Positions 45,389 through 55,036 of a stretch of DNA of 64,000 nt are shown in pieces; the first letter of the stretch is position 1; each line of letters begins with the position of its first letter. The stretch comes from Sinomonas cyclohexanicum (GTDB lineage: Bacteria; Actinomycetota; Actinomycetes; Actinomycetales; Micrococcaceae): the NCBI RefSeq assembly GCF_020886775.1, contig NZ_AP024525.1, forward strand, positions 2,790,001 through 2,854,000, given 5' to 3'. The notes under the pieces were generated by a model that was not told where the DNA came from, ran no database searches, and worked only from the letters and a program-made list of their open reading frames with translations. The translations under genes were made by a program, and so were the position numbers.

Positions 45389-46522
45389 ATGACTGCCCTG
45401 CCCCGCCAGTTCCGCCGAGCGGCCACCGTCGCCGCCATCGCCTTGGGCGCGGCATCGCTGCCCTTCACTGCGGCCCATGCCGACTACCCGAACGCGCCAG
45501 TGATCCGCGGCGAGGCCACCGTCGGAGCGACGCTGTCAGTCACCGTCGACCCCACGACGTTCAAGGGCTGCGGCTCCGGGGCGGGCCCAGACTACCGGAT
45601 CAATTGGACGCGCGACGGCGCCCCGGTGCCCACCGGGGCAGATCCGACGAAGTACACTCTCACCACGGCCGACCGGGGCACGAGCCTGACGGTGGTCGTC
45701 TCGTCCAACCCGCCCTGCGCGGCCATGACGATCAGCAGCGCGCCGACCTCCCCGGTGGCTGACGCGAACCGGAACGTGGGCTTCACCTCCCGCGGGACGG
45801 CGGAGCTGCTGGCCCGTACGGCCTCCGGGGACCTCATGCTGTATCCGCGCAGCGCCGCCGGCTGGGAGACGCCGCGCACCATTGGCGCCGGCTGGAACAC
45901 CTTCGACCTCGTGTTCTCGCCCGGGGACTTCACCGGCGACGGCGCCATCGACGTCATGGGGCGCACTCCGGACGGCACGCTGTGGCTCTATCCGGGCGAC
46001 GGCCACGGCGGGCTCGGCGCGGGCAAGGCGATCGGCTGGGGCTGGAACGCCTTCGACCAGATCGTCGCCGCCGGGGACTTCACCGGCGACGGCACCAATG
46101 ACCTCCTCGCCCGGGACCGCAACGGTGGCCTGTTCCTCTACCCCGGGAACGGCCACGGCGGCTGGGGCACGCCCTCCCAGGTGGGGTGGGGGTGGGGAGG
46201 CTTCGACGCCATCACCGTGACCGGTGACTTCGACGGCCGGCCGGCCCGGGACGTACTCGCCCGCGACCGGAACGGTGGCCTGTTCCTGTACGCCGGGGAC
46301 GGGCATGGCGGCTGGCGCGGCACGGGAACGCAGGTCGGCGAAGGCTGGGACGTGATGTCGCGCATCGGCGGCGCAGGAGACTTCACTGCGGACAGCGTGC
46401 CGGATCTGTGGGCCATCGACAACGCCGGAACGCTCTGGGCCTATGAACCCGACGGCTCCGGCGGGTGGGCCGGCTCCCAGGAGATCGGCTGGGGCTGGGG
46501 CGGGTTCACGATCGTGTCCTGA
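45389..46522 (+). CDS. Secreted FG-GAP/VCBS-type beta-propeller protein (paralogue 1)
   Basis: This 377-aa protein has a signal peptide (about 1-30, ending AHA). An Ig-like domain (about 34-128) follows, with two cysteines, in FKGCGSG and NPPCAAM. Then come repeats of about 50 residues built on GWGWNxFDxIxxxGDFTGDGxxDLLAR and LFLYPGNGHGGWG. Four full repeats are flanked by half-repeats at both ends, as expected for a five-bladed propeller closed by its termini. Such repeats occur as targeting domains in actinobacterial cell-wall hydrolases; here no catalytic domain is present. The Asp/Gly loops may bind calcium. ATG 45389 has GAGG 8 nt upstream. A terminator and a close paralogue follow. Confidence 0.85.
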   Translation: MTALPRQFRRAATVAAIALGAASLPFTAAHADYPNAPVIRGEATVGATLSVTVDPTTFKGCGSGAGPDYRINWTRDGAPVPTGADPTKYTLTTADRGTSLTVVVSSNPPCAAMTISSAPTSPVADANRNVGFTSRGTAELLARTASGDLMLYPRSAAGWETPRTIGAGWNTFDLVFSPGDFTGDGAIDVMGRTPDGTLWLYPGDGHGGLGAGKAIGWGWNAFDQIVAAGDFTGDGTNDLLARDRNGGLFLYPGNGHGGWGTPSQVGWGWGGFDAITVTGDFDGRPARDVLARDRNGGLFLYAGDGHGGWRGTGTQVGEGWDVMSRIGGAGDFTADSVPDLWAIDNAGTLWAYEPDGSGGWAGSQEIGWGWGGFTIVS

Positions 46523-46559
46523 CCGCGCCGCGGTCGCACCCGACGGCGATCGAGCGACT

Positions 46560-46600
46560 CAAGGCAGGGTTCCCGTGGGGTACACGGGGACCCTGCCTTG
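46560..46600 (+). terminator. Hairpin after the first propeller gene
   Basis: Arms 46560-46577 and 46583-46600 pair over 18 bp with one mismatch around a 5-nt loop, followed by TTGTGTG. It separates the two paralogues into independent units. Confidence 0.8.
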
Positions 46601-46633
46601 TTGTGTGCGTCTCCGCGGACTCCGTGTATCATG

Positions 46634-46662
46634 TTGACAAGAATCGACTAACTTTGTCATAT
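46634..46662 (+). promoter_or_regulatory. Promoter of the second propeller gene
   Basis: A perfect -35 TTGACA (46634-46639) stands in a locally AT-rich stretch. TCATAT at 46657-46662 is a modest -10 at 17 nt spacing. The transcript would have a short leader with AAGGA before ATG 46685. Confidence 0.5.
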
Positions 46663-46684
46663 CACACGACCAAGGATCTGATTC

Positions 46685-47836
46685 ATGTCATTGCATACTC
46701 CACCATCGCACAGGCCCCTCCGACGGGCCGCCGCCGTTGCCGGCGTCGTCTCGGCAATCATTGCCGCGTTGCAGGGAGCGCCCGCCGCGACTGCAGCAGA
46801 CCCCCCGAACCCGCCGGTGATCAAGGGCGACTCCAACGTCGGTTCCTCGCTCGTCGGGTCCGTTGACCCCGCCTCGTTCCGCGGCTGCGGCCAGGGGGCC
46901 GGGCCCGACTTCAGGACGCAATGGAAGAGGAACGGCGAGGTCGTCTACCCGCCCGACCAGTCGGGACGCTTTCCCCTCACTCTCGATGATCTGGGGGCCC
47001 AGTTCACCCTGAGCGTGGAGGGCAATTTCTCCTGCTGGGGCCAGGAGCTCACCAGTGCGCCGACTGCCCCCGTGGGCGCGTCGATTCGGAACAGCGGGTT
47101 CACGGGACGCGGGACCGCCGAGCTCATGGCCCGGACGGCAGACGGGACCCTGCTCCTCTATCCCCGGGACACCGGGTGGGAGCCACCGCAGACGGTCGGT
47201 CCGGGCTGGAACACCATGGATATCATCCTCTCTCCCGGCGACTTCAACGGAGACGGTACCAACGATCTCCTCGCCCGCGCCGGCGATGGGACGCTCTATC
47301 TCTACCCGGGCCTCGGCAGCAATAGGTTCGACGCACCTAGCGCCGTCGGCTGGGGATGGAACCGCTTCGACGCGATCCTCGGTGTGGGAGACTTCTCAGG
47401 CGATGGGGTCAACGACGTCTTGGCGCGCGAGCCCGGCGGAGACCTCTACCTCTACCGCGGCAATGGGGCAGGCGGCTGGACGGGCCAGCCCGAGCGCGTC
47501 GGCACCGGGTGGAACTCACTCTCCGCACTCACCACGCCCGGCAATCTGGACGGCACTCCCGGTCGGGACGTGGTCGGACGGGACGCCGCCGGGAACCTGT
47601 GGCTCTACAGTGGCAACGGCTCCGGCGGGTGGAGCGGCAGCCGTGTGATCGGCCAGGGCTGGGGCGCCATGAAGGCGATCGGCGGCGCCGGAGACTTCAA
47701 TCGCGACGGCTACGCCGACATCTATGCGGTGGACGGGAGCGGCATCCTCTGGGCGTACTACGGCGACGGATCGGGGGGCCTTGGCAGCGCCGAGCGCATC
47801 GGCGAGGGCTGGGGCGGATTCACCGCCATCTTCTGA
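46685..47836 (+). CDS. Secreted FG-GAP/VCBS-type beta-propeller protein (paralogue 2)
   Basis: This 383-aa paralogue of the gene before it has the same layout: signal peptide (about 1-38), Ig-like domain with two cysteines (FRGCGQG, NFSCWGQ), and the same number of GWGWN/GDFNGDG blades. The pair looks like an old tandem duplication: order and motifs agree, but many positions differ. ATG 46685 has AAGGA about 8 nt upstream. With its own -35/-10 and an upstream terminator it can be expressed separately. The ligand is unknown; polysaccharide or peptidoglycan binding is a guess. Confidence 0.85.
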   Translation: MSLHTPPSHRPLRRAAAVAGVVSAIIAALQGAPAATAADPPNPPVIKGDSNVGSSLVGSVDPASFRGCGQGAGPDFRTQWKRNGEVVYPPDQSGRFPLTLDDLGAQFTLSVEGNFSCWGQELTSAPTAPVGASIRNSGFTGRGTAELMARTADGTLLLYPRDTGWEPPQTVGPGWNTMDIILSPGDFNGDGTNDLLARAGDGTLYLYPGLGSNRFDAPSAVGWGWNRFDAILGVGDFSGDGVNDVLAREPGGDLYLYRGNGAGGWTGQPERVGTGWNSLSALTTPGNLDGTPGRDVVGRDAAGNLWLYSGNGSGGWSGSRVIGQGWGAMKAIGGAGDFNRDGYADIYAVDGSGILWAYYGDGSGGLGSAERIGEGWGGFTAIF

Positions 47837-47879
47837 CCCGTATTGCGCGAAGCCCCATTGCGCCAAAGAAGACGGGAGG

Positions 47880-48212
47880 CTAGGCGTTCCGCAGCCTCTC
47901 AGGCTGCGCCACGGCATCCAACGCGGCGGCCCGCAGCGAACAGCGGTGGGCCGCCTCGACGTCCAGCAGTGTGATGGCGGTGTCCGACTCGTGGGTGCTG
48001 AACCGCACGATGACCCGGTTGTAGCGCCAGTCGAGGTCGGGATGGTGGTTGAGGTCCTCGGCCACCTCGCCGACCGCGGCGATCAACTCCAGCGCCTTGG
48101 CCGCGCTGGGCAGCCTGTAGACGGTGGCGAGCGCCCCTCCCACGTCCGTCCACCCCTCCAGACCCTCGAGCTCCCGCTGAACCTGCTCCTCGGTGAGTGG
48201 CTCGTGTGCCAT
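47880..48212 (-). CDS. Pterin-4a-carbinolamine dehydratase-like protein
   Basis: This 110-aa protein has the PCD/DCoH signature: EDLNHHPDLDWRYNRVIVRF (the two active-site histidines) followed by THESDTAITLLD. PCD recycles tetrahydropterin cofactors; in bacteria without aromatic hydroxylases it may serve molybdopterin metabolism. No hydroxylase gene is nearby. It is convergent with the second propeller gene. Confidence 0.88.
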   Translation of the reverse strand: MAHEPLTEEQVQRELEGLEGWTDVGGALATVYRLPSAAKALELIAAVGEVAEDLNHHPDLDWRYNRVIVRFSTHESDTAITLLDVEAAHRCSLRAAALDAVAQPERLRNA

Positions 48213-48256
48213 AGACCTCAGCGTAGGCCCGTCCGCTCAGCGGAACCAGATACGGC

Positions 48257-49284
48257 TCAGTTCCCGGTGTCCCACCGGCTGAGGGCCTTCGGGTTGATCA
48301 CCTCGCCCCGGAGCACCTCCCGCAGAGTATCGAGGTCGGTCCCGGTTCCCGTCTTGCGCTTGATGTCCCGGCGGAGCACATCCAGTACCCCGTCGGACAG
48401 CAGGGACTCGAGGACGACGCCGGGCGACGTCGCCGCACTGTGCTTCCAGACATTCTCGATCTGGCGCCGCTTCAGTGAGTCATGGTGGAGGTAGTACAGC
48501 AGGCCCGCCTTCTCCTCGGCCGGCTCCGGGCCAAGCAGGTCGACCACGAACACGAGATCGATGACGACCGGCAGGCCGCCGGTCAGGTGGTAGACCTCCC
48601 AATGCCGGCCATTGGTGAGGATCATCCACTCGATGCCCTCGTTGACCGCGTACATCTGGATCTGCCTCAGGTGCCGCTCATTGAGCTTCTGGCTGATCCG
48701 CTTCACCTCGATGAAGGCCACGAGCTGCTTGTCGATCCGCACACCGTAGTCGGCAAAATCCTGCCTGACCATGTACTCGGTCGTCAGGTCGGCGAACTTG
48801 TCGTAGCCGAGCCCTTCGCAGAGCATGTCGGTGACGAGGAGGCGGGTGTCGCCCTCATTGGCGTCCCGCTCGAGGAGCTCCTTGAGCGGCGTTTCGAATC
48901 GGCGGACCGCGTCAAGAGCCTGCTGCCGAGCGGCGTCCTCCCAGCGCGGCGTCCTCGCGCCCGTGCCGCCCGCGCTTCCGGCTCGACGAGAGCTGGCACC
49001 GACTCCCGATCCGGTTCCGCTGCATCGACGGTGGACGGTCTCCGCAGTTCGTCCGGCAGCTGGCCGTACGGGTCGGCCACTCCCATCGACGCCTGGGCGA
49101 TGATCCACGCGATCGTCTCGGCCCACGGTTCCACTGTTGCGGCATCGACGTCGGGATGGGCGGCCGTCTTGGCAACCGCGATGAGTTCGAGGTCGTTGGC
49201 ACCGGGCACATCGTGCCCAAGCTCCCCCGCGGCCTCGGCCCACCGCATGAGTGCAGACAACCGGGCGCTCGACTTTGCGTCCAT
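48257..49284 (-). pseudogene. PD-(D/E)XK nuclease gene (HsdR N-terminal-like), frameshifted
   Basis: A reading frame from ATG 49284 (GGGGGAG upstream) gives a helical N-terminal domain starting MDAKSSARLSALMRWAEAAG and runs to about EARAARARG. A different frame then begins near ARTPRWEDAARQQALD and continues to 48257 with a clear nuclease domain: TTEYMVRQDFADYGVRID and FIEVKR provide the D...ExK residues, as in HsdR N-terminal domains. The total of 1028 nt is one short of a multiple of three, so one base is missing around 48945-48985. The segment GAGGACGCCGC occurs twice there. Real mutation or sequencing error is undecided. With the base restored the product would be 342 aa. No methylase or specificity gene is adjacent. 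Confidence 0.75.
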
Positions 49285-49367
49285 GAGGACTCCCCCTTGC
49301 CGCGGCCCCCCACGGACCGCACCAAGGCAGGCTATCCCACGGCACCGACCCTCTTGGCGAGACCAGC

Positions 49368-50195
<828 letters not shown>

Positions 50196-50444
50196 TCAGC
50201 CTCCCTGCATTGCTGTGACGAGTTCGACGGCGTCTCCCGCCGCGAGTGCGGTCGATGCCCAACTCCCGCGGGGCACCACCTCGGCGTTGAGCGCGACGGC
50301 GACGCCGAGCCGCCCGCCGTCCGCGGGCTTCCCGTCGTCACCGAGCGCGCGGCCGGTCGTGGCCGCCACGAGGGCGAGCACCGTGGCAGGCTGCGGGAGC
50401 GCCCGCGCCTCGCCGTTGACGGTCAGCTGGTCGGTGGCCTGCAT
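50196..50444 (-). CDS. thiS: Sulfur carrier protein ThiS
   Basis: This 82-aa ubiquitin-like protein ends in Gly-Gly (VTAMQGG), which is thiocarboxylated to donate sulfur. VNGEARALP and VVPRGSWASTALAAGD are the typical beta-grasp segments. A GGGEDGKPADGG-like loop makes it slightly longer than usual (about 66 aa). ATG 50444 has AGGAGG 6 nt upstream and shares one base with the thiO stop. Confidence 0.93.
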   Translation of the reverse strand: MQATDQLTVNGEARALPQPATVLALVAATTGRALGDDGKPADGGRLGVAVALNAEVVPRGSWASTALAAGDAVELVTAMQGG

Positions 50445-51751
50445 CAGTTCCCTCCTGTCGCGGCCGCCTGCGCGGCCGGGGTCCCCGCGAGGCGGGGGGC
50501 GAATCGGTCTGGCAGGAACGCGTCCCATCTGGGGTCGGCGCGACCCGCGAGGAGCCCCGCGCACACCTCGGCGGCAACGGGGGTGAGCAGCACTCCATGC
50601 CGGAAGAATCCCGTGGCGATGATGAGCCCGGGTACGGTGCCCGCAGCGCCGGGCCCCTCGCCGTCGTGCGTCCGCACGCGCCCGAGGAGCGGGGCGTTGT
50701 CCGGGGTGCCGGGGCGCGCGCGGGCCGTGGTCTCGTACAGCTCGAGCTCGGCCACGGCCGGCACGAGCGCCTGGGCGTCGCGCAGCAGCTCGTAGACGCC
50801 GCCGGCGGACACGGCGTCGGAGCCGTCCTCGCGCTGGGTTGCGCCGATCACTACGGTCCCATCCTCGCGCGGGACGATGTACACGGGCCTGCCGCGTACG
50901 AGCCCGCGCACGGTGGCGGTCACGAGCGGCCGGAGGCGCTCGGGCACCCGCAGCCGCAGGATGTCGCCGTAGACAGGCCGCAGCGGCAGGACGACGGGCA
51001 GCCCGCCCAGCTCGCGCGCGCCGAGCCCGTTGGCCACGATCGTCTCCTCGGCGCGCAGCTCGCGCCCGTCATCGAGCACGACGCCGGCCACTCGCCCAGC
51101 GCCGTCAGGCCCAGCGCCGTCAGGCACAGCGCCGTCAGGCACAGCGCCGCCGGCCACTCGCCCGCCACCGTCGGGTCCCTCCCACAGGAGACTCGCCGCG
51201 CGGGCCCGGACAACTGCACCCTCGCCGGAGCGCTCCACGAGCCGTGCGAGCAGGGCGGCGACGAGCCGACGCGGGTCCACCTGGTGGTCGGCCTCGATCC
51301 GGAACGCACCGGCGATCCCGGGCGCCAGCAGGGGCTCATCGGCGCGGGACTCGCGGACTGTCAGGGGCCGGACCGCGAGGCCGTGCGCCTCCTGGGCGGC
51401 CCGGAGGTCGGCGAACGCGGTGCGGTCGGCGGCGTCGGCAGCGAGGCACAGCGTGGGGGTGCCCAGGTACCCCCAGTCCGGGCCAGCGGCCTCCGCGAAG
51501 GAGGGCCAGAGCTCGGCCGAGCGCAGCATGAGGCCGAGGAGGTCCTCCTCCTGGTAGTGGTACTCGCTCACGGCGGCGAGCATGCCCGCCGCGGCGTAGC
51601 TGGCGCCCGAACCCGGGGCGGGATCCACCACCGTGACGCGTCGCCCGGTCCGCGCGGCCTCCCACGCGATGCCCAGCCCGATGACCCCGGCGCCGACCAC
51701 GATGACGTCAGATGGGACGACGTCCGAGTGGACACAGCCCGTGCTCTCCAT
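50444..51751 (-). CDS. thiO: Glycine oxidase ThiO
   Basis: This FAD enzyme makes dehydroglycine for ThiG. The 435-aa protein has the nucleotide fold VIVVGAGVIGLGIAWEAA near 16-33, GASYAAAGMLA next, and the C-terminal GLIIATGFFRHGVLLTPV. A low-complexity insert of AVPDG/AGPDG repeats (about 200-218) comes from a 15-bp tandem repeat. ATG 51751 lies directly behind a TPP riboswitch whose last stem is next to the AAGGA site. Confidence 0.93.
   Translation of the reverse strand: MESTGCVHSDVVPSDVIVVGAGVIGLGIAWEAARTGRRVTVVDPAPGSGASYAAAGMLAAVSEYHYQEEDLLGLMLRSAELWPSFAEAAGPDWGYLGTPTLCLAADAADRTAFADLRAAQEAHGLAVRPLTVRESRADEPLLAPGIAGAFRIEADHQVDPRRLVAALLARLVERSGEGAVVRARAASLLWEGPDGGGRVAGGAVPDGAVPDGAGPDGAGRVAGVVLDDGRELRAEETIVANGLGARELGGLPVVLPLRPVYGDILRLRVPERLRPLVTATVRGLVRGRPVYIVPREDGTVVIGATQREDGSDAVSAGGVYELLRDAQALVPAVAELELYETTARARPGTPDNAPLLGRVRTHDGEGPGAAGTVPGLIIATGFFRHGVLLTPVAAEVCAGLLAGRADPRWDAFLPDRFAPRLAGTPAAQAAATGGN
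51096..51155. repeat. 15-bp tandem repeat inside thiO
   Basis: Units CCAGCGCCGTCAGGC at 51096 and 51111 are identical. The next (51126) differs by one base and the last (51141) is partial. The block is flanked by two copies of CGCCGGCCACTCGCCC. The frame is kept (5 residues per unit). Confidence 0.85.
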
Positions 51752-51761
51752 AGTTCCTTCC

Positions 51762-51870
51762 CTCCGCCGGCATGACCCGGATCAGGTGAAGCGGTCGGCT
51801 CTGGCCCTCTCAGCCCGGGCTCGTGCTGGCACCAATGGCGATGTCACACGCGCGGGCTCCCGCAGTACTG
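51762..51870 (-). promoter_or_regulatory. TPP riboswitch (thi element) controlling thiO-thiS-thiG
   Basis: Read on the minus strand, the region contains GGGAGCCC near its start, CTGAGAGGG (pyrimidine-sensor side) and ACCTGATCCGGGTCATGCC, then GGCGGAGGGA, the conserved thi-box core. The last stem ends about 10 nt before the thiO ATG, next to AAGGA, so control of translation initiation is likely. The extra stem between GGGAGC and CTGAGA is long, as in many actinobacteria. Confidence 0.93.
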
Positions 51871-51875
51871 CGGTC

Positions 51876-51882
51876 TAGTCTA
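51876..51882. promoter_or_regulatory. Overlapping divergent -10 boxes of thiO and thiE
   Basis: On the + strand TAGTCT (51876-51881) lies 6 nt before the thiE ATG. On the minus strand TAGACT (51882-51877) lies about 7 nt before the riboswitch 5' end. The two boxes share five base pairs, so the promoters should exclude each other. Confidence 0.6.
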
Positions 51883-51887
51883 GTTCC

Positions 51888-52598
51888 ATGCTCCCCACCG
51901 ACGCCCAGCTTTACGTGTGCACCGACGCCCGCCGCGACCGCGGCGACTTCGAGGACTTCCTCGACGCGGCGTTCTCCGGCGGCGTGGACATCATCCAGCT
52001 GCGGGACAAGCAGATCGAGGCGGCCGAGGAGCTCGAGCTCCTGCAGGTGCTCCGAGCAGTGGCCGAGCGGCACGGCAAGCTGTGGGCCGTCAACGACCGA
52101 GCGGACGTCGCCCTGCTCTCCGGAGCCCCCGTGTTCCATGTGGGCCAGAAGGACCTTCCGCTGCCGGCCATCCGCAGCGTCGTGGACGATTCCGTGCTCG
52201 TGGGCCTCTCCACCCACTCGCCGGAGCAGGTCGACGCGGCCATCGCCGGTGCGGGCAGGGACGGAGCCCGTCTGGACTACTTCTGCACGGGCCCTCTGTG
52301 GGCCACGCCGACCAAGCCGGGACGCTCCGCCGTCGGGCTCGGCCTCGTGGAGCACGCGGCGCGCCGCGAGCGCGAGGCGCGCGGCGCAGCGTACGACTCC
52401 GGCGCCGCGCTCCAACGTGCCCCCCTGCCCTGGTTCGCCATCGGCGGCATCGACCACTCGAACGTGGCCCAGGCCGTCGAGGCGGGGGCGAGCCGGATCG
52501 TCGTCGTGCGCGCCGTCACCGACGCCGACGATCCCGCCGACGCCGCAGCCCGCCTCCGCGCGGAGCTCCCGGCGCTCGCACGCGAACCCCGCGCATGA
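51888..52598 (+). CDS. thiE: Thiamine-phosphate synthase
   Basis: ThiE couples the thiazole and pyrimidine halves of thiamine. The 236-aa barrel has [47 protein letters not shown] and PWFAIGGID, all family segments. The TAGTCT box 6 nt upstream implies a leaderless mRNA without the riboswitch that controls the divergent thiO operon. Its stop overlaps pheA by 4 nt. Confidence 0.94.
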   Translation: MLPTDAQLYVCTDARRDRGDFEDFLDAAFSGGVDIIQLRDKQIEAAEELELLQVLRAVAERHGKLWAVNDRADVALLSGAPVFHVGQKDLPLPAIRSVVDDSVLVGLSTHSPEQVDAAIAGAGRDGARLDYFCTGPLWATPTKPGRSAVGLGLVEHAARREREARGAAYDSGAALQRAPLPWFAIGGIDHSNVAQAVEAGASRIVVVRAVTDADDPADAAARLRAELPALAREPRA

Positions 52599-53440
52599 CG
52601 ACGGTCGCCTACCAGGGCGAGCCCGGCGCCAACTCCCACATGGCGGCACTCGAGGCCTTCCCGGAGGTGGAGACGCTCGCCTGCGCGACGTTCGAGGACG
52701 CATTCAACGCCGTGACCTCGGGCTCTGCGGATCTCGCGATGATCCCGATCGACAACACGGTGGCCGGCCGCGTCGCGGACATCCACGTGCTCCTGCCGGA
52801 CACCAGCCTGCAGATCATCGGCGAGCACTTCCTGCGCATCCGGTTCTCCCTCATGGGCGTTCCGGGCGCCACGATCGAGGGGGCGCGCGAGGTGCACAGC
52901 CACGTGCACGCTCTCGCCCAGTGCCGCGGCTTCATCCGGGCCCACGGTCTCACCCCCGTGGTCGCGGGTGACACGGCCGGATCGGCGCGCGAGGTCTCCG
53001 AGTGGGGCGACCCCACCAGGCTCTCGATTGCGCCCCCGCTCGCGGCAGAGCGCTACGGACTCACGGTCCTCGCCAGTGACATCGAGGACGAGAAGCACAA
53101 CACCACCCGGTTCGTGGTGCTGGCTCCCCCACGCGCCTACCCGCAGGCCGGCACAGACCAGTACGTGACGAGCTTCGTCTTCCGTGTGCGCAACATCCCC
53201 GCCGCGCTGTACAAGGCGCTCGGCGGATTCGCGACCAACGGGGTCAACATGACCCGGCTCGAGAGCTACATGGTGGAGGGCAGGTTCGCGGCCACGATGT
53301 TCATGGTCGACGTCGAGGGCCACCCCGACGAGCCCGCCCTGGCCCGGGCACTCGAGGAGCTCGCCTTCTTCTCGACCGAGGTGAGGGTCCTCGGGGTCTT
53401 CCCCGCGCACCCGCGGCGTTTCGGGGCCCACACGGGCTAG
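52595..53440 (+). CDS. pheA: Prephenate dehydratase with ACT domain
   Basis: PheA makes phenylpyruvate for phenylalanine. The 281-aa protein has the PDT start [38 protein letters not shown], and the ACT domain with [15 protein letters not shown]. The usual Phe-binding ESRP motif reads ESYM here. Segments such as [10 protein letters not shown] and ESYM with a VEGHPDEP end resemble the alphaproteobacterial form more than the usual actinobacterial PheA. ATG 52595 overlaps the thiE stop by 4 nt. Confidence 0.93.
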   Translation: MTTVAYQGEPGANSHMAALEAFPEVETLACATFEDAFNAVTSGSADLAMIPIDNTVAGRVADIHVLLPDTSLQIIGEHFLRIRFSLMGVPGATIEGAREVHSHVHALAQCRGFIRAHGLTPVVAGDTAGSAREVSEWGDPTRLSIAPPLAAERYGLTVLASDIEDEKHNTTRFVVLAPPRAYPQAGTDQYVTSFVFRVRNIPAALYKALGGFATNGVNMTRLESYMVEGRFAATMFMVDVEGHPDEPALARALEELAFFSTEVRVLGVFPAHPRRFGAHTG

Positions 53441-53457
53441 CTCGCGGCCCGGAGGGC

Positions 53458-53463
53458 TAGGCT
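53458..53463 (+). promoter_or_regulatory. -10 box TAGGCT, 7 nt before the RNB gene
   Basis: TANNNT at the leaderless distance from ATG 53471. Confidence 0.45.
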
Positions 53464-53470
53464 GGCGAGC

Positions 53471-55036
53471 ATGGCGCATCCCCTGTTCACCCCGAAGCCC
53501 GCCGGCCCGCAGGCGGGGCCGCTCGCCGAGGCCAGTGGAACAGCGCTGACGGAGGCGTTCGCCGCGCTCCGCGAAGAATTCGAGCTCGCGTCGGGATACC
53601 CGGGGCCGGCGCTCGCCGACGCGGAGGCCGCCATCGCCGCGCACAGGCTGCCGGACGCGGATGCGACCGACGTCGAGTTCGTCACGATCGACCCGCCGAC
53701 GTCCACGGACCTCGACCAGGCCCTCCACATCGCGCGCGACGGCGAGGGGTACCGCGTGCGCTACGCGATCGCTGACGTGCCGGCGTTCGTCCGCCCGGAG
53801 GGCGAGCTCGACGCCGAGACGCGGCGCCGCGGCCAGACCATCTACGCGGCGGATTCGAAGGTGCCCCTCCACCCGCGGGACATCACGGACGACGCCGGCA
53901 GCCTCCTCGCGGACGAGGTGCGCGGCGCATTCGTGTGGGACTTCGCCCTCGACCCGGACGGCGAGGTGGTCGACGTCGGGCTCTCCCGCTCGAAGGTGCG
54001 CAGCCGGGCGAAGCTGGACTACGCGCAGGTTCAGGAACAGATCGATGCGGGCACGGCCGCGGAGCCGCTCATGCTGCTCCAGGAGGTCGGCCTCAAGCGG
54101 GTCGAGCTCGAGCGGAAACGCGGCGGCGCGAGCCTGAACCTGCCCGAGCAGGAGATCGTGCCGACGGACGACGGCGGCTACCGGATCGAGATCGCCGCGC
54201 AGCGGCCGGTCGAGGACTGGAACGCGCAGATCTCGCTCATGACCGGGATGGCGGCGGCCAAGCTCATGGTGGACGCCCAGATCGGCATCCTGCGCACGAT
54301 GCCTGCGCCGGACGAGAAGTCGCTGCGGCACTTCCGGCGCCAGACGCAGGCCCTCGGGAACCCGTGGGACGGATCGGTACCATACGGCGAATACCTCCGC
54401 TCACTCGACGCGACCCAGCCGAGGCAGCTCGCGATCATGCACGCTGCCGCGGCGCTGTTCCGCGGCGCGACGTACACGCCGTTCGACGGCGAGGTGCCCG
54501 CGGATCCCGTCCAGGCCGCCATTGCAGCGCCCTACGCCCACACGACGGCCCCGCTGCGCCGACTCGTGGACCGGTTCGTCCTCGTCCTGTGCGAGAGCAT
54601 CGCGAGCGACTCGGACGTCCCCGACTGGGTGCGGGCCGCACTCCCCGAACTCCCCGGCCTCATGACTGCCTCGGACCAGCTCGCAGCACGGGTCGAGCGG
54701 GCCTGCCTCGAGCTCGTCGAGGCGGCGATGCTCGTGCACAGCGTGGGGCAGGAGTTCGACGCGGTGGTCATCTCGGGGTCCAAGCCCGCGGCCGGGAGCA
54801 CCGAGGGCAGCGAACAGCGCCCCGGCCACGCGCGGCTCGCCCAGCCGCTGGACCGAATCTCGAGCTCCCAGAACGGGCAGCCCACCCAGCAGCCCCAGCC
54901 GTTCGGCACCGTCCAGCTGTCCGAGCCGCCAGTCACCGGACGCTGCGAGGGTGAAATGGAGTCCGGGGCGAGGGTGAGGGTGCGCCTCGTCCGGGCGGAT
55001 GTGAAGGCCCGGAAGGTCCTGTTCGAGCTGGCGTGA
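53471..55036 (+). CDS. RNB-domain ribonuclease (RNase II/R-like, short form)
   Basis: This 521-aa protein is a single RNB catalytic domain without cold-shock domains at the start. The active-site acidic cluster is in VTIDPPTSTDLDQALHI (about 70-86), with YAIADVPAFV after it; LMTGMAAAKLMVDAQIGILR and APYAHTTAPLRRLVDR are family segments. It should degrade single-stranded RNA 3'-5'. The C-terminus ends in an S1-like strand region (VRVRLVRADVKARKVLFEL). It is separated from pheA by 30 nt. Confidence 0.9.
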   Translation: MAHPLFTPKPAGPQAGPLAEASGTALTEAFAALREEFELASGYPGPALADAEAAIAAHRLPDADATDVEFVTIDPPTSTDLDQALHIARDGEGYRVRYAIADVPAFVRPEGELDAETRRRGQTIYAADSKVPLHPRDITDDAGSLLADEVRGAFVWDFALDPDGEVVDVGLSRSKVRSRAKLDYAQVQEQIDAGTAAEPLMLLQEVGLKRVELERKRGGASLNLPEQEIVPTDDGGYRIEIAAQRPVEDWNAQISLMTGMAAAKLMVDAQIGILRTMPAPDEKSLRHFRRQTQALGNPWDGSVPYGEYLRSLDATQPRQLAIMHAAAALFRGATYTPFDGEVPADPVQAAIAAPYAHTTAPLRRLVDRFVLVLCESIASDSDVPDWVRAALPELPGLMTASDQLAARVERACLELVEAAMLVHSVGQEFDAVVISGSKPAAGSTEGSEQRPGHARLAQPLDRISSSQNGQPTQQPQPFGTVQLSEPPVTGRCEGEMESGARVRVRLVRADVKARKVLFELA

